64,000 bases of DNA from NCBI RefSeq assembly GCF_000514775.1, contig NZ_AZWO01000007.1:257-64256 (forward strand), given 5' to 3'. The notes beneath the pieces are model-generated. The model worked only from the letters and a program-made list of their open reading frames with translations, was not told the DNA's origin and did no database searches. Shown here in pieces: positions 1 to 9,312 of this stretch; within the stretch, counting starts at the first letter, position 1; the number at the start of each line of letters is the position of its first letter. Both the position numbers and the translations under genes were made by a program. The stretch comes from Salinispora pacifica CNR114. GTDB taxonomy: Bacteria; Actinomycetota; Actinomycetes; Mycobacteriales; Micromonosporaceae.

Positions 1-258
<258 letters not shown>

Positions 259-372
259 GGTGCAACTCCTCGGTCGGAATACCCGCCGTGATCAGCGCCA
301 CACGAGCTAGGAGGCAGGAGGTGCGCTATCGGCTGGGTCGGATTCCACCGCTGATCGAGCCCGAGACCGCAG

Positions 373-1329
373 CTACGACCCCGCCCGGGTGGCTGCGACC
401 GCCTGCTGGATCTCCTCCGCGATGAGGTCGGCGTTGATCCCCGCCCCCGTGTGGGCGCCACTTGCCGCAGCGCCGACGGGGTGGGCCAGGTCGATGATGT
501 TGCCGGCGGCCCACACCCCCGGGACCTCGGTGCGTCCCGTCGGATCCGCCGGGATCTGCTCGCCGGTGATGATCGGATGGTCGACTGGTCGCAGTCCGAA
601 CCCTGCGAGTAGCTCGGCCCGTGGGACCACCCGCGGCGCGATCGCCAAGGCGTCCAGACCGACCACGGTGCCATCGGTCAACCGCACCCCGACGAGTCGG
701 TCGTCGGCGACCTCCAGCGCCGCCACGGTGCCGACCACGAGCCGCACACCCCCGGCGGTGAGCTGCTCAGCCTGCTCCGAATCCGGGCCATCCGACAGGT
801 GAGTGAAGTACGTGACGTCCTTGCTCAGTCGTCGAAACATCAGCGCCAGGTGCGCCGCCATCGGGCCCGTGCCGAGCACGCCGATGGCCTGGTCCCGAAC
901 CTCCCAGCCGTGGTGGTACGGACAGTGGAACACGTCGCGTCCCCACCGTTCCCGCAGTCCTGGGATCTCCGGCAGCAGGTCGGTCACCCCGCTGGCCACG
1001 AGCAACCGACGGGCCCGCACCGACCGGCCGTCGGCCAGCGTGACGGTGAATCGCTCACCGTCACGTGTCGCAGCTGTGACCTCGCCGTCAACCACGTGGC
1101 CCCCGTACCCACGCACCTCGGCCCGACCGCGCGCCAGCAACTCGGCCGGCGACATCCCGTCGCGGGCCAACAGCCCGTGCATCCGCTGGACCGGGGCGCT
1201 GCGAGGGGTACCTGAGTCGATCACCGCCACCGAACGGCGGACCCGTGCGAGCGTCAGCGCCCCGCTGAGGCCGGCGACGCCGCCGCCGACGACCACCACG
1301 TCGTAGCTGTTCTCCAGCTGATCGATCAT
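373..1329 (-). CDS. thioredoxin-reductase-like FAD/NAD(P) oxidoreductase, CPYH variant
   Basis: A 318-residue flavoprotein of the thioredoxin reductase-like class. The N-terminal FAD-binding VVVGGGVAGLSGAL follows directly after the start, a second nucleotide-binding segment (IGVLGTGPMAAHLA) lies mid-protein, and the C-terminal WAAGNI segment contacts FAD. The redox site reads CPYHHGWE, whereas the neighbouring paralog (1752-2720) reads CPYCHGWE, so the second cysteine is missing and ordinary dithiol chemistry is not expected. The ATG at 1329 follows the Shine-Dalgarno AAGGGGG; the open frame continues further upstream but lacks family similarity there. It is transcribed divergently from its paralog. 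It may reduce small molecules or be a decayed copy. Confidence 0.85.
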   Translation of the reverse strand: MIDQLENSYDVVVVGGGVAGLSGALTLARVRRSVAVIDSGTPRSAPVQRMHGLLARDGMSPAELLARGRAEVRGYGGHVVDGEVTAATRDGERFTVTLADGRSVRARRLLVASGVTDLLPEIPGLRERWGRDVFHCPYHHGWEVRDQAIGVLGTGPMAAHLALMFRRLSKDVTYFTHLSDGPDSEQAEQLTAGGVRLVVGTVAALEVADDRLVGVRLTDGTVVGLDALAIAPRVVPRAELLAGFGLRPVDHPIITGEQIPADPTGRTEVPGVWAAGNIIDLAHPVGAAASGAHTGAGINADLIAEEIQQAVAATRAGS

Positions 1330-1385
1330 TCTGATCCCCCTTCCCGGACAACCCTGCGGATGCAGGGTGAGGGAGTCAAGATCCT

Positions 1386-1415
1386 TCGCTATTTCAGCAA
1401 AGTTACTTATGTCAA
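1386..1415 (-). promoter_or_regulatory. predicted promoter of the CPYH oxidoreductase
   Basis: On the minus strand a consensus -35 TTGACA (1410-1415) is followed after 18 bases by TAGCGA (1386-1391). The -35 box lies inside the palindrome GTCAAATGAC (1411-1420). A motif containing TTTGCT just upstream of the -10 also occurs ahead of the divergent paralog (1701-1706), where AGCAA and TTGCT form an inverted repeat (1691-1706). Confidence 0.5.
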
Positions 1416-1751
1416 ATGACGCATGATTAATGAACTTCATCCGCTCCGGGGTAGATGTCGTGGATAGGCAAGGCGGGGAGGCTCGAGGAGCGAGTTGCCG
1501 CGGCCCGTATCCGACCCCGCCAGATCGGCGAATCCGGGCCGCCGTTTCGGGAACACGTGCCACGGCGGTCGGTCGGACACGGACCAGGCTTGCTGGTCTG
1601 TCGGGTCGCGCGGCGCACGCGGGCCGGCCTACGAAGCGGCGTGAGCGTTGTCGGAACGTCGGTCGGAGCGGGCGGTTCATTTGCCGAAACAGCAACTCAG
1701 TTTGCTAGATGGTCGTGGCCCGCGCATGGTTGCCCCTGGGAGGTGGTCAGG

Positions 1752-2720
1752 ATGACCGATCAACTGGAGAACAGCTACGACGTGGTGGTCGTCGGCGGCG
1801 GCGCCGCTGGCCTGAACGGGGCATTGATGCTTGCTCGGTCCCGCCGTTCGGTGGCGGTGATCGACTCAGGCGCCCCCCGTAACGCCCCGAACGCTCTGGG
1901 CGTGCATGGGTTGCTGGCGCGTGAGGGGGTGTCGCCGACCGAGTTGTTGGAGCGCGGTCGGGCCGAGGTGCGTGGGTACGGGGGCCACGTGGTCAACGGC
2001 GAGGTTGCCGACGCGGCACGCGAGGGTGACGGGTTCACGGTCACCCTGGTCGACGGCAAGTCCGTGCGGGCCCGCCGGCTACTAGTGACGACCGGATTGG
2101 TCGATCTGCTGCCGGAGATCCCAGGACTGCGGGAACGGTGGGGACGCGACGTACTCCACTGTCCGTACTGCCATGGCTGGGAGGTTCGGGACCAGGCCAT
2201 CGGCGTACTGGCCACCGGGCCGATGTCGGTACACCAGGCGCTGCTCTTCCGGCAGCTGAGCGGAGACGTCACGTACTTCACTCATCACAGCGCTGGCCCG
2301 GACGCGGAGCAGGCCGAGCAACTCGCCGCCCGGGGCATTCGGGTGGTGACCGGCACTGTGGCGGCGGTGGAGGTCGCCGACGATCGGCTAGTCGGGGTGC
2401 GTCTGGACGACGGCACGGTGGTGCGCCGGGACGCTCTGTCGGTCGCACCGCGGCTGGTGGCGCGGGCCGGGTTCCTGGCGGGGCTCGGGCTGCAGTCGGT
2501 CGACCATCCCAGCGGGGTGGGTGAGTACGTTCCGGCGGACCCGTTCGGGCGCACCGAGGCCGCCGGCGTGTGGGTCGCCGGCAACGTCTCAGACCTGGCC
2601 GCCCAGGTGGGTGCTGCCGCGGCTGGCGGTGCCGTCGCAGCAGCGGCGATCAACATGGATCTGATTGCGGAGGAGACCCGACAGGCGGTCGCGGCTTTCC
2701 GGTCGGCGGAGTCCAGGTAG
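1752..2720 (+). CDS. thioredoxin-reductase-like FAD/NAD(P) oxidoreductase with CPYC site
   Basis: A 322-residue paralog of the divergent gene at 373-1329, nearly identical in its first residues and similar throughout. It has the N-terminal FAD motif VVVGGGAAGLNGAL, the redox motif CPYCHGWE with both cysteines, a second nucleotide-binding segment and the C-terminal VAGN flavin contact. The family reduces thioredoxin or small electrophiles using NAD(P)H. ATG at 1752 is preceded by GGGAGG; the open frame upstream is not homologous. The pair looks like an inverted duplication in which only this copy kept the full active site. A possible -10 (TAGATG, 1706-1711) lies 41 bases upstream of the start. 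Confidence 0.87.
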   Translation: MTDQLENSYDVVVVGGGAAGLNGALMLARSRRSVAVIDSGAPRNAPNALGVHGLLAREGVSPTELLERGRAEVRGYGGHVVNGEVADAAREGDGFTVTLVDGKSVRARRLLVTTGLVDLLPEIPGLRERWGRDVLHCPYCHGWEVRDQAIGVLATGPMSVHQALLFRQLSGDVTYFTHHSAGPDAEQAEQLAARGIRVVTGTVAAVEVADDRLVGVRLDDGTVVRRDALSVAPRLVARAGFLAGLGLQSVDHPSGVGEYVPADPFGRTEAAGVWVAGNVSDLAAQVGAAAAGGAVAAAAINMDLIAEETRQAVAAFRSAESR

Positions 2721-3265
2721 CGCGCTGTCGTCCGGGCCAGGCGAGGCTTGGCTCCACCCTTCCGACGAGGACCGAGGCGCCTTCCGGTGACCCGATACCG
2801 CATCATCGTCGGTCCGCTGTGTTTGACGCCGAGTGCCCGGACGACAGTTGCCAGCGCTCCAACGGCCCTGCCGGGAGTAGCGCTCGAAGACGAGTTGTTC
2901 CTGGCAGGTCACCGGCGTCTCCGACCGCAACGGCAGTCGGAGACGCCGTGCGGTCAGACCGGCGAGGCTGACCGCCAGGTAGGGCGCGGACCGTTCCGGA
3001 GCGTGTGCCCCGGTGACTGTTCTCCCGGATCAACTCGTCGCAGGCCGTGCCGAAGACCTCGATGCGGTGAGCCGTGATATCCGTGACCGGGTGATCGCCC
3101 GGCTCCCGTCTGGCCTGACACCGATCGTGCCAGCCGCCCTGATGTGGTCGGGAGGTACCGCCACGAAGTTCGACGCCGGCTGAAGATCGACAGCAGGCGG
3201 GAGCACAGGGACTGCATCGTCCCGAAGGAACTCCCGGATCGGCTGGACCAGCGCCAGTATGCAGC
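2721..3265. other. intergenic stretch without a convincing gene
   Basis: I see no reading frame here with protein-like composition or a recognisable domain. The only clear structure is the hairpin at 2913-2948. Open frames that cross it on either strand are rich in Arg/Pro/Ser and run into the tRNA, as expected for random frames in GC-rich DNA. Confidence 0.5.
2913..2948. terminator. orphan 13-bp perfect hairpin
   Basis: The arms 2913-2925 and 2936-2948 are perfect complements (CGGCGTCTCCGAC type) around a 10-base loop. There is no T-run, as is usual for actinobacterial terminators. It lies 193 bases past the end of the CPYC oxidoreductase, so it could end that transcript or a lost gene. Confidence 0.35.
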
Positions 3266-3296
3266 AGGGGCACATCCATCAATTGGATGTGCCCCT
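3266..3296 (-). terminator. terminator hairpin of tRNA-Pro
   Basis: Thirteen-base perfect arms (3266-3278 and 3284-3296) surround a five-base loop and begin four bases beyond the CCA end of the tRNA on the minus strand. Position and strength fit transcription termination of the tRNA. Confidence 0.6.
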
Positions 3297-3300
3297 GAAC

Positions 3301-3377
<77 letters not shown>

Positions 3378-3446
3378 AGGCGTGCCGACAAATACTAGCC
3401 CACCCGATCCGAGGGTCAAATTCGGTATCCCCGTGGCTTCGCCGGC

Positions 3447-4340
3447 TCAGCGGGGGATCAGGGTCAGGATGCTCGCCTCGGGCGGGCAGGCGAAGCGGAC
3501 CGGCGCGGTCGGATGGGTGCCAAGGCCGGCCGAGACGTGTAGCCAGGCGTCCGAGCCGGGCCAGCGGTGCAGGCCCTTGGCCATCGAGCGGTGCAGCCCG
3601 CAGTTCGTCACCAGGGCTCCGACCCCCGGTATGCAGACCTGACCGCCATGGGTGTGGCCGGCGAGTAGCAGGCTGAACCCGTCGGCGGCCATCTGGTCCA
3701 GCACGGCCGGCTCCGGGGAGTGGCTGAGGGCGATCGAGAGGTCGGCCGAGGGCGAGACCGGGCCGGCAACGGACGCGTAGTCGTCCTGCTCGATGTGTGG
3801 GTCGTCCACCCCGACCAGCTCCACCAGCCGCCCGCCGGCCTTGAGCGTGGTGCGGGCGTTGCTCAGGTCGGCCCAGCCGGCACCGGTGAAGATGTCTCGC
3901 AGTTCGTCGTAGGGCAGGGTCACGCCCTCGGTGTAGTCGCGGTCGGGCAGGAAGTAGGTGAACGGGTTCTTCCAGACCGGGCCGGTGTAGTCGTTGGAGC
4001 CGAAGACGAAGGCGCCCGGGTGGTCGAGGAGCGGCTGCAGCGCGCACAGGACCCCGGGCACCGCGTCGGGGCTGGCCATGTTGTCGCCGGTCACCAGGAC
4101 CAGGTCCGGGTCCAGCCCGGCCAGCGACGCCACCCACTCCTGCTTGCGCCGCTGGCCGGGCATCATGTGCAGGTCGGACAGGTGCAGGATGCGCAGCGGC
4201 TCCGCGTCGGCCGGCAACACCGGCACCTCGTACCTCCGGAGGGTGAACATGTTGCGCTCGATCAGCGATGCGTACGCCAGGGTGGCCGCACCCACGACGG
4301 CGGTGCCGGCGGCGAAGCGGAATAGTGTGCGCTTTCCCAT
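3447..4340 (-). CDS. metallophosphoesterase (YkuE-like)
   Basis: A 297-residue calcineurin-like phosphoesterase. Metal-binding blocks appear in order: [27 protein letters not shown] and [11 protein letters not shown]. An N-terminal hydrophobic segment (about residues 7-24) suggests membrane anchoring with the catalytic domain outside. The chosen ATG at 4340 lies 25 bases from the divergent yqeY start; longer in-frame starts would run into yqeY. It matches the position of the phosphoesterase next to ponA2 in M. tuberculosis (Rv3683, from memory). Substrate unknown; phospholipid head groups or UDP-linked cell-wall precursors are possible. Confidence 0.88.
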   Translation of the reverse strand: MGKRTLFRFAAGTAVVGAATLAYASLIERNMFTLRRYEVPVLPADAEPLRILHLSDLHMMPGQRRKQEWVASLAGLDPDLVLVTGDNMASPDAVPGVLCALQPLLDHPGAFVFGSNDYTGPVWKNPFTYFLPDRDYTEGVTLPYDELRDIFTGAGWADLSNARTTLKAGGRLVELVGVDDPHIEQDDYASVAGPVSPSADLSIALSHSPEPAVLDQMAADGFSLLLAGHTHGGQVCIPGVGALVTNCGLHRSMAKGLHRWPGSDAWLHVSAGLGTHPTAPVRFACPPEASILTLIPR

Positions 4341-4365
4341 GGCTGACAGAGTAGTTTGACCGTCC

Positions 4366-4821
4366 ATGGGTACCTTGAAGGACCGCCTGACCACGGACAT
4401 GCGGGCCGCGCTGAAGGCGCGTGACGAGATGACCACCTCCACGCTCAGGATGGCGCTGGCAGCCGTCGGCGCGGCCGAGGTCGCCGGTCAGGCCAAGCGG
4501 GAGCTCGGTGATGACGAGGTGCTGGCCCTCCTGGCCAAGGAGGCGAAGAAGCGCCGGGAGGCGGCTGCCGCCTTCGCCGAGGCGGGCCGCGACGAGCAGG
4601 CCGCGAAGGAGGCCGCTGAGGGCGTGGTGCTGGAGCGCTACCTGCCGAGTCAGCTCTCCGACGACGAGCTGGCGGAGGTGGTCCGGACCGCCCTGACCAC
4701 GGGTGGTTTCACCGGCATGGGGCAGATGGGCCCGGCGATGAAGGCCGCCCAGGCCGCGGTGGCCGGCCAGGCCGCCGGTGGCCGGGTCGCCGCTGAGGTA
4801 CGCCGGCAGCTCGCCAGCTGA
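4366..4821 (+). CDS. GatB/YqeY domain protein
   Basis: A 151-residue helical protein of the YqeY family, full length for the family (about 150 residues). It starts with KDRLTTDMRAALKARD and has a C-terminal GQMGPAMKAAQ segment typical of the tRNA-binding GatB/YqeY fold. The precise role is not established; the homologous domain in GatB binds tRNA in the amidotransferase. ATG at 4366 is only 25 bases from the divergent phosphoesterase start, so both messages are probably nearly leaderless. A strong terminator follows at 4839-4878. Confidence 0.88.
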   Translation: MGTLKDRLTTDMRAALKARDEMTTSTLRMALAAVGAAEVAGQAKRELGDDEVLALLAKEAKKRREAAAAFAEAGRDEQAAKEAAEGVVLERYLPSQLSDDELAEVVRTALTTGGFTGMGQMGPAMKAAQAAVAGQAAGGRVAAEVRRQLAS

Positions 4822-4838
4822 AGCTGGCTCCGGGTACG

Positions 4839-4878
4839 CGAAGGGGCGGCCACCCCGACCGGGGTGGCCGCCCCTTCG
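4839..4878. terminator. bidirectional terminator between yqeY and ponA2
   Basis: Eighteen-base perfect arms (4839-4856 and 4861-4878) enclose a GACC tetraloop. It lies between the convergent 3' ends of yqeY and ponA2 and can serve both strands. Confidence 0.85.
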
Positions 4879-4894
4879 ACGTCTCAGCGACCCA

Positions 4895-7318
4895 CTAGTC
4901 GGCGGGGCGTTCCGTTGGTCTGCCGCCGGTCGGCTCGGGCTGCGCGGTGGGCTTGGTGGGCTTGGGGGCCGGGCCGGAGCTGACCTTGATGGTGACGACG
5001 CTGCCCTTGGCGGTACGGCCGGTTGGGCTGGTCCCGGCAGCGGTGCCGGCCGGGCAGCTCGACTCGACCCGGTTCGTCGAGACGACCACCGCGAATCCGG
5101 CCCCGGTGATGCGGGACTTCGCCTTCTCCACGCTGACGCACTTGACATTCGGGATCGACCGCTGGTCTCCGTAGCGGAGCTTGTTCTCCGGTGGGGTGAA
5201 GTCGACCCTGGGCTTGCCCTTCATCGCGTCGCGCAGCGTCTCGTACACCGGCGGGTTGATGCCCGTGGCCACGTTGTGACCCATTCGCTGGGTGGTCTGT
5301 GGCCAGTCCGGGTCGGCCATGATGCCAGCGACCGAGTACTGCTTGGTCATCGCGACCAGGGAGGCGGTCTTGTCCTTGTCGGTGGTGCCGGACTTGCCGG
5401 CGACCGGGGCGTTGACGATGCCCCGCACGTTGGGGGCGGTCGCGCCGGCGCACTTCGTCGTGGACGAGCGGTCTCCGACGGGGCAGCGGGCGGCGTCCAC
5501 GGCGGCGCGGGCCACCTCGGTGCTGATCCGCTGTTCGCAGCGGGGGTTGGCGATGTCGAGCTTGTTGCCGGCCGGGTCGCGGATCTCCTGTACCGGGATC
5601 GGCTCGCAGTAAAGACCGTCGGCACCGAGGGTGGCGTACGCGTTGGCCAGCTCCAGCGGCGTGGTCTGGGAGACGCCGAGGGTGAAGGCGCCCCACTGGT
5701 GGGCGCCCTTCTCCTGATTGAGGTCCTCCTGGGTGCGGAAGGTGATGCCGAGCTTCTTGGCGGCCTCGACCACCTTCTCCGCGCCCACCTGCTGCTGGAG
5801 GGGGACGAAGTAGGTGTTCACCGACCTTCCGAACGCGCTCCACATGTTGTGCACGCCGACCATGCTGGGGTTTGCGTTCTTCGGGCAGTAGAAGTGGGTG
5901 CCGTCGCAGGCGGCGGGGCTGTTCCTCTCGATGATGTATTCGGACCGGAACTGGTATTCGGCGTTGATGGTGTGGCTGAGCGGGATGCCCTTCTCCAGCG
6001 CGGCCACCAAGGTGAAGATCTTGAAGGTGGAGCCGGCCTGGTAGCCGGTGATGCCGTCACCGCCGGTGAGGAGCGGGTTGACGGTGTTGGGATAGTTGCC
6101 GAGCGCCCCGGTTTCGCGTTTCGTCGGGTTGCTGTGGGGCTTGTTCTCCGGGTTGTCCGGATCGTCAAGCTGGTAGTCGCGGTTGGCGGAGAGGGCGCGC
6201 ACCCGGCCGGTGCCGGGCTCGACCACGGCGAGCATCCGCGCGGCCTTACTGGTGGCGGGGAGGTTCTTCCGTGCCGCCTCATCGGCGGCCTTCTGGACCT
6301 GGGGCTCCAGTGTGGTGATGATTTCGAAGCCGCCGCTCTTGAGCAGCCGTTCCCGGTCGTACGAGGTGGAGCCGAACGCCTCCTGCTTCATCCACCAGCG
6401 GTAGAAGTAGTCGCAGAAGAATCCCCACTCCTGCGTGTTGGTGTCAACGCAGCCGTTCGGCGCCCGCTTGCCGACGATCTTCGGCTTGCTGGCCTTGGCC
6501 TCCTCGGCCTCCTCCGCGCTGATGGCGTTGATCTTCACCATGTTGTCGAGGACGTAGTCGCGCCGAGCCACCGCGCTCGGGTAGCCGCTGGGAGTGGTCG
6601 GGTCCAACGTGCTGGGGGCCTTGACCAGGCCGGCGAGGAGCGCCGCCTCGGCGGTGGTGAGCTTGCTCGGCGGCTTGGCGAAGTAGACCTGACTGGCGGC
6701 GTGGATGCCGTAGGCGCCGTTGCCGAACGAGGCGATGTTGAGGTAGCGCCGCAGGATCTCGTCCTTGGAGAACTCCTTCTCGATCTGCACGGCGTAGCGC
6801 ATCTCGCGCAGCTTGCGGGCGGTGGTGTCCTCGGTGGCCGCGACCACGTCGGCGGGGTGGCTCGCCGAGTACGCGATGGCGAGCCGGACGTACTGCATCG
6901 TCAGCGTGGAGGCGCCCTGCTGGTGGGCGCCTTCCTGGCTGTTGTTGATGAAGGCTCGGGCGACGCCGTTGAGGTCGACTCCGTTGTGTTCGTAGAAGTC
7001 GTGGTCCTCAGCGGCGAGGATCGCCTTCTGCATGGCCGGCGCGATGTCATCGATTTTGGCGATGTCGCGGCGGTTCTCGTCGTACATCGTGGCCACCGGT
7101 GTCTTGCCGTCGGCGGCGAGCAGGTGGCTTATCTGGGGCCCGGTGCCGATGGCCAACTCGGTGGGGAGGGCGTCGAAGGTTTCGGCGCCGGCCTTCGCGG
7201 CCAGCCCGGACAGTGCCACCGCGGGGAAGGCCGCCGCGGCGACCACCACTCCGGCGAGTAGGCCACAGACGAGCAGCGATGCGGCGTTGGTCAGCACATT
7301 ATGATCACGTTTCCGCAT
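4895..7318 (-). CDS. ponA2: bifunctional penicillin-binding protein (class A) with PASTA domain
   Basis: An 807-residue class A PBP that polymerises and crosslinks peptidoglycan on the outer face of the membrane. It has an N-terminal membrane anchor (about 12-38) and a GT51 glycosyltransferase domain with catalytic Glu104 in LAAEDHDFYEH and the QGASTLTMQ block. The transpeptidase domain has the serine motif GSTFK (Ser430), an SVN motif and KSGT (Lys642). A single PASTA domain follows (VPNVKCVSVEKAKSRI), then a Pro/Thr-rich tail. Start ATG 7318 has GAGGTG upstream. The divergent whiB4 and neighbouring phosphoesterase match the mycobacterial ponA2 context. Confidence 0.95.
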   Translation of the reverse strand: MRKRDHNVLTNAASLLVCGLLAGVVVAAAAFPAVALSGLAAKAGAETFDALPTELAIGTGPQISHLLAADGKTPVATMYDENRRDIAKIDDIAPAMQKAILAAEDHDFYEHNGVDLNGVARAFINNSQEGAHQQGASTLTMQYVRLAIAYSASHPADVVAATEDTTARKLREMRYAVQIEKEFSKDEILRRYLNIASFGNGAYGIHAASQVYFAKPPSKLTTAEAALLAGLVKAPSTLDPTTPSGYPSAVARRDYVLDNMVKINAISAEEAEEAKASKPKIVGKRAPNGCVDTNTQEWGFFCDYFYRWWMKQEAFGSTSYDRERLLKSGGFEIITTLEPQVQKAADEAARKNLPATSKAARMLAVVEPGTGRVRALSANRDYQLDDPDNPENKPHSNPTKRETGALGNYPNTVNPLLTGGDGITGYQAGSTFKIFTLVAALEKGIPLSHTINAEYQFRSEYIIERNSPAACDGTHFYCPKNANPSMVGVHNMWSAFGRSVNTYFVPLQQQVGAEKVVEAAKKLGITFRTQEDLNQEKGAHQWGAFTLGVSQTTPLELANAYATLGADGLYCEPIPVQEIRDPAGNKLDIANPRCEQRISTEVARAAVDAARCPVGDRSSTTKCAGATAPNVRGIVNAPVAGKSGTTDKDKTASLVAMTKQYSVAGIMADPDWPQTTQRMGHNVATGINPPVYETLRDAMKGKPRVDFTPPENKLRYGDQRSIPNVKCVSVEKAKSRITGAGFAVVVSTNRVESSCPAGTAAGTSPTGRTAKGSVVTIKVSSGPAPKPTKPTAQPEPTGGRPTERPAD

Positions 7319-7721
7319 CCAGGTCACCTCGACAGGGTAGCGAACCGGTGGCGAGCGGCGCGGGGCGGCTTTTCCCCATTTCCTGCGCACGCCCTCCTCG
7401 TTGTGCTAAACGCACGACCCCCGGTAGGCGGTTGCGGACCAGGCGTCGCCGAGTCTCCTCAGGGCGCGGGATGGGCGTCCAGCGTTTTCGTGGACCCCGG
7501 TGGGGTATGCGGGCGGCAGCAGGCCCGGTAAGCCGGGAGTGTCCGGAATAATGGATTTTGCCGACAACGTTGCGTAATCAGGCAGCTACAGAGCATGATG
7601 GGAGCGGCGACAGCGCCACAGGTCGTCCGTGCCGCCTTGGGGGAGGTCGGCGGGCGATCGGGGGAAACAGCCGGCTGGTCCGCGATGGGGTCGGTAGTAC
7701 TGCAAGGGGGGACGTGTACAG
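7319..7721. promoter_or_regulatory. ponA2-whiB4 divergent intergenic region
   Basis: This 403-base stretch separates divergent ponA2 and whiB4 and must hold both promoters. WhiB-family genes usually have long leaders. I cannot assign a convincing -10/-35 pair or a shared operator. A tiny frame at 7550-7576 (MDFADNVA) is open but too short to call. Confidence 0.4.
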
Positions 7722-8042
7722 ATGGGCATGATCACTGACTGGCCGTCGCTGGCGGCATGTCAGAACGGGGACCCGGACGCGTTGTTCGTACAGGGCGCCG
7801 AACAGAACGTGGCGAAGCGGATCTGCCGAAGCTGCCCAGTCCGGTACGAGTGCCTGGCCGACGCGCTGGACAACCGGATCGAGTTCGGCGTGTGGGGCGG
7901 CATGACCGAACGGGAACGGCGGGCGTTGCTGCGCCGCCATCCGCAGGTCGCCAGCTGGCGCAAGACGTTCGAGGCCGCGATGAAGAAGAACGCCAAGGAG
8001 AAGGCCGACCGGGACAAGGTCCTGGCCGCCACGGTCGGCTGA
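7722..8042 (+). CDS. whiB4: WhiB-family iron-sulfur transcription factor
   Basis: A 106-residue Wbl protein. Four cysteines (13, 35, 38, 44) in the pattern C-x21-C-x2-C-x5-C bind a [4Fe-4S] cluster sensitive to O2 or NO. GVWGG (56-60) is the family's conserved turn, and a Lys/Arg-rich C-terminal tail is the DNA-binding part. Synteny (divergent from ponA2, convergent with two ArsA-like ATPases) matches mycobacterial whiB4 and streptomycete wblA, a regulator of development, oxidative stress and secondary metabolism. The ATG at 7722 fits, as the Wbl domain starts at once. Confidence 0.93.
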   Translation: MGMITDWPSLAACQNGDPDALFVQGAEQNVAKRICRSCPVRYECLADALDNRIEFGVWGGMTERERRALLRRHPQVASWRKTFEAAMKKNAKEKADRDKVLAATVG

Positions 8043-8106
8043 CGAGTCTTTCTTGGCCGCCCGCGGCCGGGCTGACGAGACCCCTGGCGCCCCGGCCGGC
8101 TACGGA

Positions 8107-9285
8107 TCACCCCTGGCCGGCCAGCGAACCGATCGTCCGTAGCCCGTCGATGTCGTGGACATCGGCGGGCTGCGCGGTTACCGAGGCCACCGGCACGGTC
8201 GGGAACGCCGCGGTGAACCGGGCAGCCACCCGCTGTTCGCGTACCGCCTGGTGGGCAAGGGCGGCATGGGCCCGCAGCACGTGCACCGTGCCGTCGTGGC
8301 CGCCCAGCCTGACCAGCCGATCAGCGGCGGCCAAGCTCTCGTCGGGGTCGAGCTCCGGGGCCGCCGGGCGGTGCACCCGGTTGAGCACCAACCCGGCGAG
8401 CGGCATCCGGTCGGCCCGCAGCCGGCCCGCGAAGTACGCGGCCTCCCGGACCGCGTCCGGCTCCGGCGCGGCGACCAGGAGGAACGCCGTCTCCTGGGCC
8501 TGCAGGATGCGGTAGGTCTGCTCCGCTCGTTGGCGGAAGCCGCCGAACATCGAATCGAGGGCGGCCACAAAGCCGGACAGGTCACTCAACAACTGGGCGC
8601 CCAACAACTTCTGGACAACCTTCGAGAACATGCCGAACCCGGCGGTGACGAAGCTGAACATGCTCCGTCCGCCCGAGCGGGCCGGGGCGAGCAGCAGCCG
8701 CAGCATCCGGCCGTCCAGGAAGCGGGCGAGGCGAGCCGGTGCGTCGAGGAAGTCCAACGCCGAGCGGGAGGGCGGAGTGTCCACCACGATCAGGTCCCAC
8801 TCGCCCCGGGCGTGCAACTGCCCGAGCTTCTCCATCGCCATGTACTCCTGGGTGCCGGCGAAGGTGGAGCTCATGGCCGCGTAGAACGGGTTCGCGAAGA
8901 TCTCCGCGGCCCTCGCCGGATCGGTGTGCTGGAGCACCACGTCGTCGAAGGTGCGTTTCATGTCGAGCATCATGGCGTGCAGCTCACCGCCGCTGGCCTC
9001 GACGTCGATCCCCTTGACCTGGCGCGGAGTGTTGTTCAGCTCGGTCAGCCCCAGTGACTGGGCCAGCCGGTGCGCCGGGTCGATGGTGAGCACCACCGTG
9101 CGGCGACCGTGCTCCTCCGCGGCCCGGAGCGCGAGCGCGGCGGCGGTGGTCGTCTTGCCCACCCCACCCGCCCCGCAGCAGACCACGATCCGTACGCCGG
9201 GATCGGCGAGAATCCGGTCAACGTCCAGCGGCGGCGCCGCGTCGTCGGAAGGCACCAAACGAGCGTATCGGGCCCGGTTCAACAA
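8107..9285 (-). CDS. ArsA/Get3-like anion-transporting ATPase (Rv3680-like)
   Basis: A cytoplasmic P-loop ATPase of the ArsA/Get3/MinD group, 392 residues if started at the TTG at 9285. It shows the deviant Walker A GAGGVGKTTTAAA, the switch IDPAHRLAQSLG and VVDTPPSRSALDFLDAP. It is the second of two tandem ATPases, 27 bases after its partner, and corresponds to Rv3680, whose pair (BagA/BagB) was linked to glycerol tolerance in mycobacteria. There is no ArsB or arsenic gene nearby, so arsenite transport is unlikely. The start is uncertain: TTG 9285 has GGGAG upstream, while GTG 9255 would give 382 residues but lacks a ribosome site. Confidence 0.85.
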   Translation of the reverse strand: MLNRARYARLVPSDDAAPPLDVDRILADPGVRIVVCCGAGGVGKTTTAAALALRAAEEHGRRTVVLTIDPAHRLAQSLGLTELNNTPRQVKGIDVEASGGELHAMMLDMKRTFDDVVLQHTDPARAAEIFANPFYAAMSSTFAGTQEYMAMEKLGQLHARGEWDLIVVDTPPSRSALDFLDAPARLARFLDGRMLRLLLAPARSGGRSMFSFVTAGFGMFSKVVQKLLGAQLLSDLSGFVAALDSMFGGFRQRAEQTYRILQAQETAFLLVAAPEPDAVREAAYFAGRLRADRMPLAGLVLNRVHRPAAPELDPDESLAAADRLVRLGGHDGTVHVLRAHAALAHQAVREQRVAARFTAAFPTVPVASVTAQPADVHDIDGLRTIGSLAGQG

Positions 9286-9312
9286 CGCTCCCGAGCCGAC
9301 CGGAGGAGTGCC

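Noticed and set aside
4778..7261. An open frame of over 800 codons on the plus strand
   Set aside because: It mirrors ponA2 codon by codon, has low-complexity Gly/Val/Arg composition and no start signal; ponA2 has all its catalytic motifs on the minus strand.
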